8,513 bases of DNA from a candidate division Zixibacteria bacterium 4484_93 (GTDB taxonomy: Bacteria; UBP14; UBA6098; 4484-93), in NCBI GenBank assembly GCA_002085385.1, contig NATO01000087.1, positions 1-8,513 of the forward strand, read 5' to 3'. The stretch's first letter is position 1, and each line of letters opens with the position of its first letter. Position numbers and translations under genes: made by a program. Under the pieces are notes generated by a model, which had not been told where the DNA came from, did no database searches, and worked only from the letters and a program-made list of their open reading frames with translations. Below are positions 6,269 to 8,513 of this stretch, in pieces.

Positions 6269-8177
6269 CTCTATTGTCGTTATGGAGAATATCTTCAGAC
6301 ATAGGGAAGGCGGAAAGCTCAGGATAGAGTCTGCTCTCATCGGAACGCAGGAGGTAATATCACCGGTCATTGCATCGACATTGACCACCCTCTCTGTATT
6401 CGTGCCCGTTATGTTTATCCCCGGTGTTGTCGGGATACTCTCACACGACCTGGCTTTAACAGTTACAATATCTCTGATTACATCACTTTTCGTTGCCTTT
6501 GCACTCATTCCGCTTCTTGCCGCGAGGGTTATCCCCGTCAAGGTAAATACTGGAAACGGAAGGGGATTATTTAAAGCATTCAAGCGGTTCTTCGATTATA
6601 TCGATACAACTTATACCCGCTGGCTTAAGTGGTGCCTCTCGCACAGGACAATCTTCACTGTCGGGGTTATCCTTCTATTTTTGATAAGCATTATGCTCGT
6701 TTTTCCTTTTCGCTTCATCGGAACGGAATTTACCCCTTCGATGGACACTCGCCTTATGAGCATCCGAATGGAGCTTCCGCCCGGCAAGGGCTTAGAGGAG
6801 ACGAACCGCTATCTCGATGAGCTATTCCCCAAGATACAGAAAAATGTCCCGGAGGCGATGAGTATATACTCTCAGAGCGGTGGCGGTGGAATGGTCGGCG
6901 CCGGCTCCGATAATAATATTGCAGACATCTCCGTGAAACTTCTACCATCGAGCAAGCGTAAGCGCAGCCGGATAGAGATTGAAAACGCTATTCGTCCTGT
7001 CCTTGATAGTTTCCCCGGTGCCAAGGTTTATCTCCAGAGTGCAGAAACTGGGACGCAGGGTGGACCACTCGGCGGTGCAAGCATCGAGGTGGAGATATAC
7101 GGATTCGACCAGAATATTGCAAAAGAGCTTGCCGACTCCGTTGAGGCGATTATGCGTAGGACGCCGGGAGCTGTGGACATAACAAGCAGCATCGAGAGTA
7201 CAAAACCCAATTATTCCATCCATATAGACCCTCACAAATCGAGCGCTGTCGGGTTACCCGTTGCAATTGCTTCATCCGATGTCTATACCTACACCAGAGG
7301 GAGTGCCATTTCCAAGTTCCGTGTCGGTGGGAATGAATACGATATCTCCCTGAGAATGGAAGAGCCCGACCGAAGGACGCTCGAGGATGTGAAGAGCTTC
7401 CCGATAAAGAGCTTAACGGGTAAAATGGTCTCGCTCGGAAATATTGCCGATGTTACAGTTGCCGCCAGTCCAACGGTCATAAATCGCAAGGAACAGAGCC
7501 GTGTGGTAACCGTATCGTGCAACCACAAGGGGCAGGACCTCGGAAAGGTTACCTCCAGCATAGAGAAGGAACTGGCACGCCTCAAGTTCCCGGAGGGGTT
7601 CTACTACCGTGTTGGCGGTCAGGCAAAGGACCAGAAAGAATCATTCTTCTGGCTCCGGATTGCATTCATCGCTGCCATCGCACTCGTCTATATGATTATG
7701 GCTTCCATCTTCGAGTCCCTCAAAGACCCGTTTATAATAATGTTCACCATTCCACTCGCTGTCATAGGAGCACTCTGGATGCTCTTCTGGACAGGCACAT
7801 CGCTCAATGTCCTTTCCATCATCGGGATAATACTTCTGGTCGGCATCGTGGTCAACAACGGAATCCTGCTCGTGGACTATACCAATCTTCTCCGCAGGCG
7901 GGACAAACTACCTACCCGCGAGGCGATAATTACAGGCGGCAGGCGCCGTCTACGACCTGTCCTTATGACAGCACTCACGACCATTATAGCAATGATACCG
8001 ATGGCAGCCGGTATAGGCGAGGGAGCAGAACTCCGCGCACCCATCGCACGCTCGGTCATCGGTGGACTCATAACATCGACATTCCTGACTCTGCTGTTCA
8101 TCCCTGTTCTATACTCTGTCTTCGAGCGTCTCAAAAAAGCAAGAAAAGAAAAGATTCAGGGGCAGGTTTCGACTTGA
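6255..8177 (+). CDS. RND efflux pump, C-terminal fragment (TM4-TM12)
   Basis: 640 codons continuing the same AcrB-like pump after the frameshift. It opens inside TM4 with MLVDNSIVVMENIF, then TM5-TM6 (VIASTLTTLSVFVPVMFIPG, then DLALTVTISLITSLFVAFAL), TM7, the second periplasmic loop (FIGTEFTPSMDTR to GGQAKDQ, residues about 158-455) and TM8-TM12. TM9-TM10 show SLNVLSIIGIILLVGIVVNNG, and the end shows GEGAELRAPIARSVIGG. This half looks full length. The Asp pair of AcrB TM4 (D407, D408) appears as Asp4-Asn5, and K940 of TM10 is replaced by Asn534. The ATG at 6255 overlaps the upstream stop by 14 nt and has no SD, so it is a frame-derived start rather than a convincing real one; coding sequence continues upstream to about 6237. 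The fragments plus the missing residues total roughly 1,035 residues, the normal pump size. Confidence 0.88.
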   Translation: MLVDNSIVVMENIFRHREGGKLRIESALIGTQEVISPVIASTLTTLSVFVPVMFIPGVVGILSHDLALTVTISLITSLFVAFALIPLLAARVIPVKVNTGNGRGLFKAFKRFFDYIDTTYTRWLKWCLSHRTIFTVGVILLFLISIMLVFPFRFIGTEFTPSMDTRLMSIRMELPPGKGLEETNRYLDELFPKIQKNVPEAMSIYSQSGGGGMVGAGSDNNIADISVKLLPSSKRKRSRIEIENAIRPVLDSFPGAKVYLQSAETGTQGGPLGGASIEVEIYGFDQNIAKELADSVEAIMRRTPGAVDITSSIESTKPNYSIHIDPHKSSAVGLPVAIASSDVYTYTRGSAISKFRVGGNEYDISLRMEEPDRRTLEDVKSFPIKSLTGKMVSLGNIADVTVAASPTVINRKEQSRVVTVSCNHKGQDLGKVTSSIEKELARLKFPEGFYYRVGGQAKDQKESFFWLRIAFIAAIALVYMIMASIFESLKDPFIIMFTIPLAVIGALWMLFWTGTSLNVLSIIGIILLVGIVVNNGILLVDYTNLLRRRDKLPTREAIITGGRRRLRPVLMTALTTIIAMIPMAAGIGEGAELRAPIARSVIGGLITSTFLTLLFIPVLYSVFERLKKARKEKIQGQVST

Positions 8178-8227
8178 CTTTCATACATACAGCAGGGGAA
8201 TATATTCTATGGAAGATTGTGAATCTG

Positions 8228-8513
8228 ATGATTGACGAAAGCGGAAAGAGAAAGCCTGTCCGCCTCTCCATGCATGCCCGCTTGCAACTGCCCTTTCGAG
8301 GAGTTACAGAGGAGGAAGTTGTTGAAGCGATATACTCGGAGGCTTGGTCTTTAGCTGAATCAGGGCGATTCGAGTGCCGCAAGAACTTTCCCTTCGGCAA
8401 AAAGTGGAACGGAAAGACATACGCAACAAAGCAGGTGCATCCAATTTTCGTCGAAGAGGCAGTGGAGGGTATTATGAAGATTACCTATGACGCCGGGGTG
8501 GATGCTCTTTACA
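8228..8513 (+). CDS. DUF4258-like small protein, 3' end cut by window, possibly fused to DUF2283
   Basis: 95 codons are visible with no stop. Residues 10-36 (PVRLSMHARLQLPFRGVTEEEVVEAI) carry the DUF4258 hallmark 'S.HA...L..RGVTEEEV'. Residues 40-76 (W..AESGRFECRKNF, WNGKTYATKQVHPIFVEE) match the later part of that family. Where a final strand of the type EIVVITVYTYYF and a stop are expected, the frame runs on into MKITYDAGVDALY (83-95), which is how DUF2283 proteins normally begin. DUF4258 and DUF2283 genes are often neighbours and have been discussed as toxin-antitoxin-like pairs, but their function is unproven. The start is uncertain: ATG 8228 gives the cleanest N-terminus with a weak GGAAG upstream; the frame is open to a TTG at 8174 that overlaps the pump stop, and GTG 8219 is another option. 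Only 50 nt separate it from the pump gene. Confidence 0.65.
   Translation, partial: MIDESGKRKPVRLSMHARLQLPFRGVTEEEVVEAIYSEAWSLAESGRFECRKNFPFGKKWNGKTYATKQVHPIFVEEAVEGIMKITYDAGVDALY
8464..8476 (+). promoter_or_regulatory. Possible ribosome binding site and ATG of a DUF2283 gene
   Basis: GGAGGG (8464-8469) stands 4 nt before an ATG at 8474 whose codons read MKITYDAGVDALY to the window edge, the characteristic DUF2283 N-terminus. It lies in frame inside the DUF4258-like reading frame. Either a separate gene starts here or the two are fused; the sequence beyond the window would help decide. Confidence 0.4.

Noticed and set aside
8174..8206. Promoter in the gap after the pump gene (TTGACT and TATATT)
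   Set aside because: The spacing is 21 nt, too long for a normal sigma70 promoter, and no better -35 lies at 16-18 nt.

Overview
The window reads as a chromosomal segment of a diderm (Gram-negative-type) bacterium. The evidence is a TolC-family outer-membrane channel, an RND pump with its periplasmic adaptor, and a lipoprotein. The SRP RNA is the large Alu-domain-containing type seen in Bacillus and Thermotoga, not the small 4.5S type of proteobacteria. Together with a conserved hypothetical protein of the kind I associate with poorly studied lineages, this suggests a deep-branching or candidate phylum. That placement is inference; I cannot name the organism.

Left arm (1-2284, minus strand). 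A promoter around 2257-2284 drives a complete large SRP RNA (about 1964-2235). Only 20 nt after its 3' end begins a 378-residue protein with barrel-sandwich (lipoyl-like) and KOW-like segments. After 17 more nt comes a lipoprotein with an FN3-like domain, which runs off the left edge. The spacing suggests one transcription unit.

Right arm (2315-8177, plus strand). A divergent promoter drives a compact tripartite efflux operon: TetR regulator, TolC-type channel, periplasmic adaptor, inner-membrane RND pump. Gaps are 8, 18 and 14 nt, each with a good Shine-Dalgarno. The adaptor has no alpha-helical hairpin between its lipoyl half-motifs. The expected logic is that TetR represses its own operon and releases on binding an unknown ligand, and the three structural proteins export a small molecule.

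The pump gene is damaged. Against the well-known family pattern it lacks about 50 residues in the PN2 porter subdomain (in frame, near 6092) and about 10 residues at the start of TM4 (near 6238). The second loss shifts the frame and splits the gene into reading frames 5264-6268 and 6255-8177.

Right edge (8228-8513, plus strand). A DUF4258-like gene begins. Its expected C-terminal strand and stop are absent, and it runs in frame into what looks like the start of a DUF2283 protein that has its own ribosome binding site. That is a third apparent deletion within 2.4 kb, so either genuine decay or an assembly problem should be considered. I saw no tRNA, CRISPR, insertion sequence or convincing intrinsic terminator. 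I did not find a new biological system; the pump damage, the SRP-RNA-linked protein and the hairpin-less adaptor are the points worth following.
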